DNA of 64,000 bases from MFD04716-140 sp963703125. Its GTDB lineage: Bacteria; Bacteroidota; Bacteroidia; Flavobacteriales; Flavobacteriaceae. This document shows, one piece after another, positions 8,614 to 18,272 of the stretch. The DNA lies in contig OY969790.1 of the NCBI GenBank assembly GCA_963703125.1, forward strand, positions 2,480,001-2,544,000, read 5' to 3'. Position 1 is the stretch's first letter, and each line of letters starts with the position of its first letter. Both the position numbers and the translations under genes were made by a program. The notes beneath the pieces were generated by a model. The model worked only from the letters and a program-made list of their open reading frames with translations. It was not told where the DNA came from and ran no database searches.

Positions 8614-9666
8614 ATGAAATACTTTTTTGGCCTTTTGGTCGGTGTGGCCTTTTTATCTGTTTCCTGTAAAAATGATTCCAAAAAGGAGGACAAGGTAGTG
8701 GCTGTAGATGATAAGGAAATATCGGGAAATCCTATTTTTGAAGGTTGGTATGCCGACCCGGAGGGTGCAGTTTTTGGGGATGAATATTGGGTATACCCAA
8801 CCTTCTCCGATGACTATGACAAACAACTTTTTTTTGATGCTTTTTCTTCCAAAGATCTTGTCAATTGGAAAAAGCACGAACATATTTTAGATACAAGTCA
8901 AATTAAGTGGGCCCGGCAAGCCATGTGGGCCCCTTCCATAATTGAAAAAGATGGAAAATATTTTCTCTTTTTCGGAGCAAACGACATTCAAAGACCGGGA
9001 AGGGATTCCTATGACCCAAATAATGACATCAATCATTTTGGGGGTATTGGGGTGGCGGTTGCCGATTCGCCAGGGGGTCCTTTCAAAGATTATTTGGGGA
9101 AGCCTCTAATTTCCGAATTTTATAATGATGCGCAACCCATTGATCAATTTGTGTTCAAGGATTTCGATGGTACGCATTATTTCTTCTACGGCGGATGGGG
9201 CCATTGTAATTTGGGAAAACTTAATGTTGATTTCACAGGGTTTGTTCCGTGGGAAGATGGCGAGCCCTTTAAAGAAATTACACCCGAAGGCTATGTTGAA
9301 GGTCCGTTTATGTTTTTAAGAAATGGCCTCTATTATTTTATGTGGTCCGAAGGCGGTTGGACAAATGATACATATAAAGTAGCCTATGCCATGGCGGATA
9401 AAGCTACAGGTCCTTACAAGAGAATAGGCACCATATTGGAATCGGATAAGGAAATTGCCACAGGTGCCGGTCATCACTCGGTCATCAATATTCCCCAAAG
9501 CGATGATTGGATCATGGTTTATCACCGTCGACCCATACCCAATGAAGATCGTGATCACAGGGTAACATGTATGGATAAAATGGAGTTCAATGAAGATGGC
9601 ACCATAAAGCCGATAAAAATGACCTTTGAAGGAGTTTCTTCCGCCCCAATAGTAAATAAGCCTTAA
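8614..9666 (+). CDS. Glycoside hydrolase family 43-like lipoprotein
   Basis: A 350-residue lipoprotein with Cys18 after LSVS. The rest is a five-bladed beta-propeller of the GH43/GH32 type. Asp48 in WYADPEG is the expected catalytic base, Glu229 in VEGPFMF the expected acid, and the Asp in PIDQFVF the likely pKa modulator. Repeated GGIGVAVADSPGGPF and GPYKRIGTI segments are typical blade motifs. GH43 enzymes remove alpha-L-arabinose, beta-xylose or beta-galactose units; the exact activity is not readable here. It stands in a run of sugar-related genes. Confidence 0.88.
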   Translation: MKYFFGLLVGVAFLSVSCKNDSKKEDKVVAVDDKEISGNPIFEGWYADPEGAVFGDEYWVYPTFSDDYDKQLFFDAFSSKDLVNWKKHEHILDTSQIKWARQAMWAPSIIEKDGKYFLFFGANDIQRPGRDSYDPNNDINHFGGIGVAVADSPGGPFKDYLGKPLISEFYNDAQPIDQFVFKDFDGTHYFFYGGWGHCNLGKLNVDFTGFVPWEDGEPFKEITPEGYVEGPFMFLRNGLYYFMWSEGGWTNDTYKVAYAMADKATGPYKRIGTILESDKEIATGAGHHSVINIPQSDDWIMVYHRRPIPNEDRDHRVTCMDKMEFNEDGTIKPIKMTFEGVSSAPIVNKP

Positions 9667-9678
9667 AAAGAGGTCTTG

Positions 9679-9792
9679 TTATAAACAAAACCCTTGATTC
9701 AATACCATTTTGTCCGCTCCACGGATCAATTTGTTATATAGGTAATCATGGCCGGAAAGTGAGGACTTGTTGACGTCAAATTTAGAATACAT
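9679..9792 (-). other. Possible remnant of a minus-strand gene
   Basis: A 37-codon minus-strand frame ends at TAA (9679-9681) between GH43 and the CE1-like esterase. Its residue mix (KFDVNKSSLSGHDYLYNKL, then an IRGADKMV segment) looks more protein-like than random. I cannot assign a family, and no start region or signal is visible. It may be the C-terminus of a lost gene or chance. A 10-bp palindrome, TTGACGTCAA, lies within it at 9770-9779. Confidence 0.2.
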
Positions 9793-9836
9793 TTCATATC
9801 TTGTCCAATATATAATCAATTTCAAATAATTAAAAG

Positions 9837-10694
9837 ATGAAAAAAACGGTGTTGGTACTAGTGTTTTGTTTTTCTTTCGTTTTGGGCTCGTTCGCCCAGT
9901 CCGGAAAGGTATTCGATAACCTAAGTATGACAAGTAAAATCCTAAAAGGTGAACGTAAATTTGCAGTTTACCTTCCACCGGATTATGAAACCTCACAACG
10001 TAGCTATCCCGTCATGTACCTTTTGCATGGTGCCGGCGATGATCAAACAGGTTGGGTACAGTTTGGGGAGGTACTTCGCATCACCGATAACGCCATAAAA
10101 GAGGGTACCGCAACTCCCATGATTATTGTAATGCCAGATGCCAACACCGGAAAACGAGGGTATTTTAATGATAAGGATTGGAAGTATGAGGATTTCTTTT
10201 TTGAAGAATTCATGCCATATGTTGAAAAGACCTATCGCATTAAATCTGAAAAAAGATTTCGGGCCATCGCCGGACTTTCCATGGGGGGAGGAGGCACTTT
10301 TATGTATGCCCTTCACCATCCAGAGCTTTTTTCTTCAGCCTGTCCCTTAAGTGCGTATGTAGGTCCTTTGACCCTGGAAGACTTGAAAGAGCGATTGAAA
10401 AGAAGTGACGAAAAATATTCAGATGTCGAAATCAAGGAATACTTTAAAAAATACAATGCCATTAACCTAATAGAGAGTGTACCGGCAGAAGATATTAAGT
10501 CTGTACGCTGGTATATTGACTGTGGGGATGATGATTTTTTGTATGAAGGCAATAGTCTTGTACATATAGCAATGAAGAAAAAGGAGATTCCCCATGAATA
10601 TCGTGTTCGTGACGGCAGACATAGCTGGACGTATTGGAGAGAGGCACTGCCTACGGTTCTGTCTTTTGTATCCGACGCTTTTCATCAATATTAA
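9837..10694 (+). CDS. Secreted CE1-like esterase (PF00756)
   Basis: A 285-residue secreted protein with a Sec signal ending near SFAQ (residue 21). The alpha/beta-hydrolase triad is visible: nucleophile Ser148 in GLSMGG, a candidate Asp in CGDDDFLYEG, and His262 in GRHSWTYW. This arrangement is that of acetylxylan and feruloyl esterases (carbohydrate esterase family 1), which remove acyl groups from polysaccharides. The GH43 gene upstream fits such a role. The substrate remains an inference. Confidence 0.85.
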   Translation: MKKTVLVLVFCFSFVLGSFAQSGKVFDNLSMTSKILKGERKFAVYLPPDYETSQRSYPVMYLLHGAGDDQTGWVQFGEVLRITDNAIKEGTATPMIIVMPDANTGKRGYFNDKDWKYEDFFFEEFMPYVEKTYRIKSEKRFRAIAGLSMGGGGTFMYALHHPELFSSACPLSAYVGPLTLEDLKERLKRSDEKYSDVEIKEYFKKYNAINLIESVPAEDIKSVRWYIDCGDDDFLYEGNSLVHIAMKKKEIPHEYRVRDGRHSWTYWREALPTVLSFVSDAFHQY

Positions 10695-10712
10695 ATAAAA
10701 TAATTTTTTGAA

Positions 10713-13700
10713 ATGACCATCAAGACCCTAATTCAAAGCGTACTGTCAATTATAGCCGTTTCTGCTTTTATTACCTCTTGCAAAGACAAAACGTCACAAT
10801 TGCCAAAGGAAAGCCCTTTGGTCATCTATGAGGATTCCGTAACCGGATTGGCAAGGGCAAAAGAAATCCGTGAAAACACAGCGGCCAAAATTGCCGATGG
10901 ACTTACCCTATCTTTATGGGCATCTGACTCTTTGGCACCGGATCCCATTGCGATGTCAATTGATGACTTGGGACGTGTGTATTTGACCCGCACCAATCGT
11001 CAAAAGAATTCCGAGTTTGACATTCGCGGCTATCGGGATTGGATGACTCCTTCCATAGCCTTGCAGACCGTAGAAGATCGCCGCGCTTTCCTTCGAGAAA
11101 CATTTGCGCCCGAAAAAAGCAAGGAAAACGAATGGCTCAAAGATTTGAATAACGATTCCATTCACGATTGGCACGATCTAGCTGTTGAAAAAGAAGAAAT
11201 ATGGCGATTGGAAGATCGCAATAACGATGGTTTGGCGGAATCGTCCACTCGTATTTTAAATGATTTTAACGAGGAGATTACCGATGTGGCCGGGGCATTA
11301 TTGGTTCGTAAAAATGATGTGTTCGTGGGTGTTGGCCCCGATTTTTGGCGATTGACCGATACAAACGGCGATGAGGTTTTAGATACAAAAACTTCCTTGG
11401 CCCATGGTTTTGCCGTACATATTGGTTTTGGCGGACATGGTATGTCAGGTGCCGTTGAAGCTGCCCGACGGAAAAATTTATTGGGGAATTGGTGATATTG
11501 GTTTTAATGGCACCAAAGATGGGGTAAATTACAAATACCCCAACCAGGGTGTCATTGTGCGTGCCAATCCTGATGGCAGCAATTTTGAGGTTTTTGCGGC
11601 CGGTCTAAGAAATACACACGAATTTGTTTTCGATGCTTATGGGAATATAATTTCATCTGATAATGATGGTGATCATAGGGGAGAGAGTGAGCGTCTAGTT
11701 CATATTGTAGAGGGACATGATGCCGGTTGGCGTTCCAATTGGCAGTATGGCAAATATACCGACCCTTTGAACAATGGGTATAATGTTTGGATGGATGAAC
11801 GCCTTTTTGTGCCACGTTGGGAGGATCAAGCTGCCTACATTATTCCGCCCATCATGAATTACCACAATGGCCCTACAGGAATGGTTTACAATCCGGGTAC
11901 CGCCCTTGGTAAAGCCTGGCTGGATAAGTTCTTTTTGGTCGAATTCGTGGGCACAACATCAAATTCCCATATTTGGGGCTTTAGCCTAAAGCCAAAAGGG
12001 GCCTCTTTTGAATTGAAGGAAGAACAGGATGTCATTAGTGGCATATTACCAACGGGAATAAAGTTTGGCTCCGATGGAGCATTATATGTTGCCGATTGGA
12101 TCAGCGGATGGAATACCAAAAATTACGGACGTGTATGGAAATTGGATGTGACAACGGCAACAAATGATTTGGAGGCTGAACGAAAGGAAACCCATCGCCT
12201 TATGACCTTGGATTATGGTGATCAATCAATTGATGAACTGGTTGAATTGTTATCCTATTCCGATATGCGTATTCGCCAAAAGGCACAGTTTGAGTTGGTA
12301 AATAGGGAGGATAAGGGTTTTAATGCCTTCAAAAAGGCCATTGAGGATGAACCCAATCAATTTGCGAAGATTCATAGTATTTGGGGAATTGGCCAATTGG
12401 CGGCGGCGGATAACACCAAGGCCGAAAGCCTTATAGCTTTATTGGAAAACAAAGATCCTGAAATTGTTGCGCAGGCCGCGAAGGTGCTCGGTGATGTTAA
12501 ATATGGGAAAGCAGGACCTAAACTGATTCCCTTATTGAAGGCAGGTAGCCCAAGGGTACGTTTTTATGCGGCACAGGCATTGGGTAGGATCGAACATAAG
12601 GAAGCGATTCAACCTTTGTTGGATATGATTGCCACAAATAACGATGAAGATGTATATCTAAGACATGCCGGTGTTATCGCACTATTCAGAATAGGGGAAG
12701 TGGCCCCTATGGTTTCTTTGGTCAACAATCCCAATAGAAGTCTAAGGATTGCCGCCGTTTTGGTCTTGAGGCGATTACAAAGCCCTGAAGTAGCCAAATT
12801 TTTGGCCGATAAAGACGAATTTATTGTTGCGGAAGCGGCCCGGGCGATTAACGATGATTGGTCAATTGAACCCGCACTGTCCGCATTGGCGGCCACTTTG
12901 AACGACACTCGATTCAAATCGGAGCCCCTGTTGCGCAGAGGTATCAATGCCGCATTGCGTGTGGGTGGGGAAAAACAACTAAATGATTTGATTGCCTTTG
13001 CCAAAAGAAACGACGTTGAAGGAAACCTTAGGGGCGAGGCTTTGGCCGCCATCGGCACTTGGTCCTCGCCATCGGTTTTGGATAGGGTAGATGGGCGATA
13101 TAGAGGGGAAATAAAAAGGGATTCCAATTTGGTGAAACAGAAAATGGAAAAACTGATCCCTGAATTTTTAAAGGAATCGAACGAGAATATCCTTATTGCC
13201 GTTTCCAAAACATTAAGTGCATTGAACATACAGGATCATAATGGCGCATTGCGACGAATTATGGCAACCAGTAAATCCCCTGAAGTGAGGTCGGCCATGT
13301 TGCAGGCTTTGGGAGCTTTGCACTATGATCAAATTGAATCTGCTATGAAGCAGGCGATGAACGATCCTGACTTTAATGTCCGTAGCGTGGCAGTAGGTTT
13401 AATAGGCCAATTGGATGTTGCAAAGAAAGACCTCCCAGCTATAGTGGATCCCATTTTCAAAAGTGGCTCCATAAGGGAACAGCAGCAAATGTTGGGCGCG
13501 TTGGGGGAAATGCCTTTGGAAAAGACGGAGGAAGTGCTTGGCCAAATGATAGAAAGGGCAAAAGCGAAAAAATTACCACCATCCATTATTTTGGATCTTG
13601 TTGAAGCCGTGGAGCAGACAAAATCTGACAAGTTGATCGCGGAACTGGGAATTTTAAAATCCAAAGGGACTAACATTGAGGATTTTCAGGAGACTTTGGA

Positions 13701-14121
13701 AGGTGGTAACCGGTATCAAGGTAGAATGTTGTTTGAATATAATCCGACCGCTCAATGTGTTCGTTGCCATGCCGTTGCGGGGACAGGAGGTAAAGTTGGC
13801 CCAGAGTTGGACAATATTGGAAATATTCTTTCCCGCGAAGAGTTACTAGAGGCACTTATAAGCCCTGGTTCAAGATTGGCCCCGGGCTTTGGTACCGTTA
13901 CACTTACATTGAATGACGGGCAATCGGTTACCGGTATTCTAGAAGAAGAAAACGAGGAGGAACTTATACTTAGGACCTCCGATGCGGAACCCATGGAAGT
14001 TCCCCTAACCAGGATCAAGAAAAGGGAAAATATGATGTCGGGTATGCCCCCAATCGGAGGCGCATTGTCAAAAAGAGAAATAAGGGACCTTATTGAATAT
14101 TTGGCCAACTTAAAAAAATAA
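10713..14121 (+). pseudogene. Frameshifted PVC-type sugar dehydrogenase: beta-propeller, HEAT repeats and cytochrome c
   Basis: One long gene is read in two frames. The first frame (10713 on) gives a lipoprotein-like signal with TSC and the start of a dehydrogenase propeller up to HGMSGAVE. The homologous reading then continues in another frame with LPDGKIYWGIGD from 11461. The break sits at base 11460 and needs either one inserted or two missing bases. Removing one base gives 1135 residues. The order is L-sorbosone/glucose-dehydrogenase-like propeller, several HEAT repeats, then a C-terminal cytochrome c domain with CVRCH at 13756-13770. Such proteins probably oxidise sugars in the periplasm and pass electrons through heme. 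The rest of the gene is intact, so the break is recent or a sequencing error. Confidence 0.85.
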
Positions 14122-14132
14122 GAAAAGAGCGT

Positions 14133-15104
14133 ATGATTTATCGAAGATTCGGAAGAACAAATTGGCAAGTAAGCGAAGTGGGTTATGGAATGTGGGGCAT
14201 GGCCGGGTGGACAGAATCTGATGACCTACAATCTGCAAAGTCCTTGGATCTGGCGGTTGAAAGTGGTGTTAACTTTTTTGATACCGCTTGGGGATATGGG
14301 GAAGGCCATAGTGAAAAATTATTGGGTCAATTGGTAAGAAGACATCCGAACACGAAGATATATACGGCAAGCAAGATTCCCCCTAAAAACTTTAAATGGC
14401 CGGCAAAACCGGAATACAGGTTTGAAGACTCCTATCCGGTGGCACATATAATTGAATTCACCGAAAAGACCCTCAAGAATTTGGGTATGGAGCAAATAGA
14501 TCTCATGCAGTTCCATACCTGGGACGATGGATGGGCCGATCGTGAAGAATGGCAACGCGCCATTGAGGATTTGAAAACCTCGGGCAAAATTGCTGCCATG
14601 GGCATAAGTGTCAATAGGTGGGAACCGGAAAATGGCATCGAGGCCATGAAAACGGGAGAAATTGATGCGGTACAGGTCATCTACAACATTTTTGACCAGA
14701 ATCCCGAAGATGTCCTTTTTCCGTTATGTGAAAAGTTGGATATTGGAATAATAGCGCGAGTGCCATTTGATGAAGGGACATTGACCGGCACCCTGACCAA
14801 GGAAACCACTTTCCCAAAAGGGGATTGGCGGGGCAGTTACTTTGTTCCTGAAAACCTTGTCCCGAGTGTGGAACATGCCGATGCGCTGCGGCCTTTGATA
14901 CCCGAAGGGATGACCATGGCCGAAATGGCCTTGCGTTTTATCACTATGAACAAATACATCGGTACCATGATACCGGGAATGCGAAAAGAGCGGAATGTTG
15001 TAGCGAATACCGCGGTTAGTGATGGTAAAGGTATATCAGAAGAGTTGTGCCAAGAACTACGAAAACATCGTTGGGATCGGAAACCAACAGAGTGGTCACA
15101 GTAG
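14133..15104 (+). CDS. Aldo/keto reductase
   Basis: A 323-residue NAD(P)H-dependent oxidoreductase with a TIM-barrel fold. The catalytic tetrad is visible: Asp50 and Tyr55 (FFDTAWGYG), Lys81 (ASK) and His128 (MQFH). No signal peptide is present, so it acts in the cytoplasm. It follows the dehydrogenase gene by 11 bases and is likely in the same operon. Its product may reduce or rearrange sugars released by the exported enzymes upstream. The specific substrate is not known. Confidence 0.92.
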   Translation: MIYRRFGRTNWQVSEVGYGMWGMAGWTESDDLQSAKSLDLAVESGVNFFDTAWGYGEGHSEKLLGQLVRRHPNTKIYTASKIPPKNFKWPAKPEYRFEDSYPVAHIIEFTEKTLKNLGMEQIDLMQFHTWDDGWADREEWQRAIEDLKTSGKIAAMGISVNRWEPENGIEAMKTGEIDAVQVIYNIFDQNPEDVLFPLCEKLDIGIIARVPFDEGTLTGTLTKETTFPKGDWRGSYFVPENLVPSVEHADALRPLIPEGMTMAEMALRFITMNKYIGTMIPGMRKERNVVANTAVSDGKGISEELCQELRKHRWDRKPTEWSQ

Positions 15105-15131
15105 TGCTTTGTGATAAGTGGACTCAATGGT

Positions 15132-15608
15132 TCATTTGATCCTTTTGTAATAATAACTGTACATATCACAACATGGGGAAATTATATTTAGGGAATCTGC
15201 CCCCTTTAATTCAATATACTTTTCTGGCGGGGACATGCTTGAGCCGGATTCGGTATTTTCAGGCACAAGTTTTATCTGTAAGAATTCCGTTGCGTTAAGA
15301 TCAAAGGTATAAAGCTCAATTTTGCCGGTTTCGAATAAAATATCATTTTTTATAAGTCCGTAAATACCAATACTTTTAATTTCCAAGTAGTCATAATCTG
15401 GTTCATACCCAGCACCCGAAAATCCTCCCGATATCTTATATAAATGCCATTTACCATAGATATTCTTATAATCTTTCGGAATAATTTCACTGGTATAATA
15501 GATAGAGGATTCGAAACTGGTAAGATAAAATTTATCATTCTCATCTTTATTGCATGCGAGCAAGCAAACCAAAAGTATTCCGAGAACTGTTTTTTGAAGC
15601 CTATTCAT
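15132..15608 (-). CDS. Lipoprotein of unknown function
   Basis: A 158-residue protein with a clear lipobox, LLAC (Cys19), followed by an acidic stretch NKDEND. The mature region has a beta-rich pattern and a GKWHLYKISGG segment like those of small Bacteroidota lipocalin-like lipoproteins. The end contains a Cys-Cys pair and several tyrosines. It converges on the aldo/keto reductase with 27 bases between stop codons. No family could be named. Confidence 0.7.
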   Translation of the reverse strand: MNRLQKTVLGILLVCLLACNKDENDKFYLTSFESSIYYTSEIIPKDYKNIYGKWHLYKISGGFSGAGYEPDYDYLEIKSIGIYGLIKNDILFETGKIELYTFDLNATEFLQIKLVPENTESGSSMSPPEKYIELKGADSLNIISPCCDMYSYYYKRIK

Positions 15609-15749
15609 GGTACATTTTCTATAAGGATGGTAAACCGCTAAAAGGTTGCTTCTTTTTCTTGATTGTCAACCATTTCTATAAAAGTAGTTCCATGAAAATT
15701 ACGGGACCGAATTGGATTTAGTGGCCGATTTGTAGTCGTATTCGTTCAT

Positions 15750-16139
15750 TTAGATTTTTTTCTGTATCTGCCATAAGTGTCCAAAAGGGTCCTTGAACAT
15801 TCCTTGTCGGTAACCATAATCATGGTCCGTTGCAGGATTAATTTCTGTTGCGCCCGCCTCAATAGCATTTTTCATGACTTCGTCCACATTGGGAACGAAC
15901 AAGCCTATGATACAAGTCACCCCTTTTGCACTTAATGGTTCAAGCGCGTTACGCATGGTTTCATGCACATGAAAAATTGCACCGTTGATTTCCAATTCGG
16001 CAACGTGAATGCTCTCGTCATCGTTCCGAAAGCAAAAATGTTCAGTTGCACCGAATTTTTTGTAAAAATCAATATGGAACGTCTTTTTGGGAATGTGCAG
16101 CTCGGGAGCAAAATGCGTTGCACGGTCTATGTTTGTCAT
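15750..16139 (-). CDS. VOC superfamily (glyoxalase-like/PhnB-like) protein
   Basis: A 129-residue vicinal-oxygen-chelate domain. The beta-alpha-beta-beta-beta units show FYKKFGATEHF, AELEINGAIFHVHE, a second half with GLFVPNVDEVMKNAIEAGA, and the closing FKDPFGHLWQIQ. Members bind a metal and act as glyoxalases, dioxygenases or resistance proteins. The short length fits the PhnB-like branch, whose function is unknown. It is the first of four VOC-type genes or remnants on the minus strand within 5.5 kb. Confidence 0.82.
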   Translation of the reverse strand: MTNIDRATHFAPELHIPKKTFHIDFYKKFGATEHFCFRNDDESIHVAELEINGAIFHVHETMRNALEPLSAKGVTCIIGLFVPNVDEVMKNAIEAGATEINPATDHDYGYRQGMFKDPFGHLWQIQKKI

Positions 16140-16325
16140 AATGATTTATTTTAGGGGCTATGCTTCCTTTTATTTGTCCGTACTAGATTTATTTAAACGT
16201 TTCGTTTTTGTTTACTTATGAAGTTAAAGCTTATTGCCCGCAAGAACGTAACTCTTCGGTACGGGTTGGTTTTGGCAAGCAACTTTCCAAAAGAGGGAAC
16301 AGACTTGAAATGAGAATTACTTTTT

Positions 16326-16757
16326 TCATTTGTCCATCTGTTTTACCAACTGTTTGACAATCTTTTTCAATTCCTTTTCTTTCGTTTTTAGGTCGTCAAT
16401 GCTTTTGAATGATGCAATTCTTCTACCGTCTTTGTAGTCGCCTTCAAGAATTCCTGTTGGGTCAGTTGCATTTGCTCCCTTTAAAAAAATTAGTCGAATA
16501 GAGTCTTGTTTGTAAAAATTAAAACCAACAATATATCTTTTATATTCTTTGGGATCAAATGGTTTCATTTTTCCTGTATAATAAAATGTCGGCCCGTTCC
16601 AATAAATCCCTTCTCCTATTTCTTTGTCAATGCTTAAAATAAAAGTCCTTAAATATTGAACAAGGTCAAGCAATGGGTGATTTAGGTTGTCTAAAAAATC
16701 ATTTACCTTTTGAGGTTCCGAAATTCCTAATGTCAAATTGGTTTCTTTTTTTGCCAT
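16326..16757 (-). CDS. DUF1801 family protein
   Basis: A 143-residue soluble protein of the DUF1801 (YdhG-like) family. Recognisable parts are LDLVQYLRTFILSID, the GIYWNGPTFYY motif, and a C-terminal lysine-rich helix (KTKEKELKKIVKQLVKQ). The biochemical role of the family is unknown. The gene is more AT-rich than the flanking operons, consistent with acquired accessory DNA. It is 60 bases from the next VOC gene. Confidence 0.75.
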   Translation of the reverse strand: MAKKETNLTLGISEPQKVNDFLDNLNHPLLDLVQYLRTFILSIDKEIGEGIYWNGPTFYYTGKMKPFDPKEYKRYIVGFNFYKQDSIRLIFLKGANATDPTGILEGDYKDGRRIASFKSIDDLKTKEKELKKIVKQLVKQMDK

Positions 16758-16817
16758 TGTCCCTACATTGTTTTTTATTGATTTAAATTTCAGGCCTAAA
16801 CTATAAATTAAATATTG

Positions 16818-17231
16818 TTACCTCTTCCTCATTTCCTTGAATTTTTCTATATCCAAGCAAATGACACCCCAGTTATGACCATCTAAATCTTCAATAGTTC
16901 TTACCTGCATAAATCCTTCATCAGCCAAGGGTTTTGGCTCTGATCCACCTGCTTTTAATCCGTTTTCTATAATTTCATTCATTATTTCAATGCTTTCGAC
17001 AGGAAGCGTAAATGATGGTGTCAGATACTTTTTCGTATCTATTATTTCTTTTGTATCTCCTGAATCGAAAAAATCTTTTGAATGGAGCATCACTAAAATT
17101 TGCTCGCCCCAAGACATACATTTTTGGTCATCGAAGGTAAACAACGGATAATTTACAAATCCTAATTTTGAGTAGAACGTCATTGATTTTTCTAAATCTT
17201 GAACAGGTAAATTGATAAAGATCTGTTTCAT
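16818..17231 (-). CDS. VOC family protein
   Basis: A 137-residue VOC-fold protein beginning KQIFINLPVQDLEKSMTFY, the usual first strand and helix. A middle segment with GEQILVMLHS and a late DLDGHNWGVICLD segment give the expected metal-binding His and Glu positions. It resembles glyoxalase/bleomycin-resistance-type proteins common in flavobacteria. No substrate can be given. It is followed in the same orientation by DUF1801 and preceded by a decayed PhnB-like gene. Confidence 0.82.
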   Translation of the reverse strand: MKQIFINLPVQDLEKSMTFYSKLGFVNYPLFTFDDQKCMSWGEQILVMLHSKDFFDSGDTKEIIDTKKYLTPSFTLPVESIEIMNEIIENGLKAGGSEPKPLADEGFMQVRTIEDLDGHNWGVICLDIEKFKEMRKR

Positions 17232-17239
17232 ACTTTTTA

Positions 17240-17443
17240 ATTAGTTGTCCTTTATAATTTGTGTCAAAGTCTACCATCCACTCAATACCCTATTTGTCTC
17301 TAAACATTTCAAAAGATGTACTCCAAGGGCTGTCTGAAACAGGTATTTCAATTTGTCCGTCTGTCGAAAGTCCATTGAATAATTTGTCTGCGCCTTCTTT
17401 ACTTTCTGCACCAACAACAATTTTGCTTCATGCTGGATTTTAA
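17240..17443 (-). pseudogene. Decayed PhnB-like (VOC) gene fragment
   Basis: The minus strand reads a typical PhnB-type C-terminus: a KIVVGAES stretch, KLFNGLSTDGQIEIPV, then SPWSTSFEMFRDK, followed by TAG where the family has Tyr of KYGI, and then GIEWMVDFD. The upstream part appears out of frame near 17425 (IQHEA then a one-base shift into KIVVGA). The N-terminal half is missing. The gene is therefore broken by a deletion, a shift and an in-frame stop. Confidence 0.65.
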
Positions 17444-17526
17444 ATGGTTGTGTATCGAAGTTACAAGATTCAAAGAACAGAAAAGCATTTGCTATAGAAG
17501 ATGTCCGGCTCCATTTCTTTTTTAAT

Positions 17527-18045
17527 TCAGTTGATCATCTCCATCAATTTGTTTATGGTATTCAAGTTTCTTGCCGTCATGGTAACACCCGGAAGAGCTT
17601 TGCCTATTTTTTCAACCAATTTGGAACGACCAATACCTTCTGGGGCATATAGATAGAATACCTTTTCTAGGAGACGATATTCTTCTGATTCGCTTTTTAG
17701 GGAATCTAAAAGTTCATAATCAATTGACTTTGGATCTTCTTTTAAAAAGAAAAAATGGATGGATTTCCCAATATCATGTTCATAGGGGTTGTTTGCGCAG
17801 GCTTTTTTTAAATCGGCCCTGCTTAAGATGAAAACAACAGGTTTGAATCCAAATTTTTTCTCGATCAGTACTTCTATTTTATCTTTGGGTTCTATGGCAC
17901 TTTCAAAAACCAGGTTACCACTTTGAATATACGTTTTAACATTGAAAAAATCGTTGGCCTCCAACAGCTTCACTAGTTCCTTCATGGGAAGAATGTGTTT
18001 TCCCCCAACATTGATACCACTTATTAAGGCAATCCAAGTTTCCAT
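17527..18045 (-). CDS. DUF1697 family protein
   Basis: I use the ATG at 18045, giving 172 residues, because the family starts with a strand like ETWIALISGINVGG; an in-frame ATG at 18093 would add 16 unusual residues. Family hallmarks are GINVGGKHILPM, the VKTYIQSGNLVFES strand and a C-terminal ARNLNTINKLMEM motif. DUF1697 proteins are soluble and widespread, with no proven function. Between this gene and the next lie 179+ bases with inverted words (AGGTTGCTGGT / CCCAGCAATCT). Confidence 0.8.
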   Translation of the reverse strand: METWIALISGINVGGKHILPMKELVKLLEANDFFNVKTYIQSGNLVFESAIEPKDKIEVLIEKKFGFKPVVFILSRADLKKACANNPYEHDIGKSIHFFFLKEDPKSIDYELLDSLKSESEEYRLLEKVFYLYAPEGIGRSKLVEKIGKALPGVTMTARNLNTINKLMEMIN

Positions 18046-18272
18046 AAGATGATTTTTTTCCGATTTAGGCAATTGTTTTTTTAAATTTGCCACAACGTTT
18101 ATGTATTTGAGGTTGCTGGTCTTTGAAAGACTAAATTGTCCCGCACAACAAAACGTTATTTGAAAACCAGACTACAAACCTAAATTGAACCCAGCAATCT
18201 AGCATACATTTTGTTGGTGGCATGTGGTTTTTTATCAATTCACCTATTCCACTATTTTCCAAGACTACCAAT

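Noticed and set aside
9770..9779. Palindrome TTGACGTCAA as an operator
   Set aside because: Too short, occurs within a candidate fragment, and is not placed near a promoter box.
11404..11495. Programmed ribosomal frameshift in the dehydrogenase gene
   Set aside because: No slippery heptamer or pseudoknot-like stem is seen around 11460, and shifts of this kind are not known for the family; a mutation or sequencing error is simpler.
12609..13229. 206-codon frame antisense to the HEAT-repeat gene
   Set aside because: The sense strand carries repeat and heme motifs; the antisense residues are Ser/Ile-rich with no start context, so it is a shadow frame.
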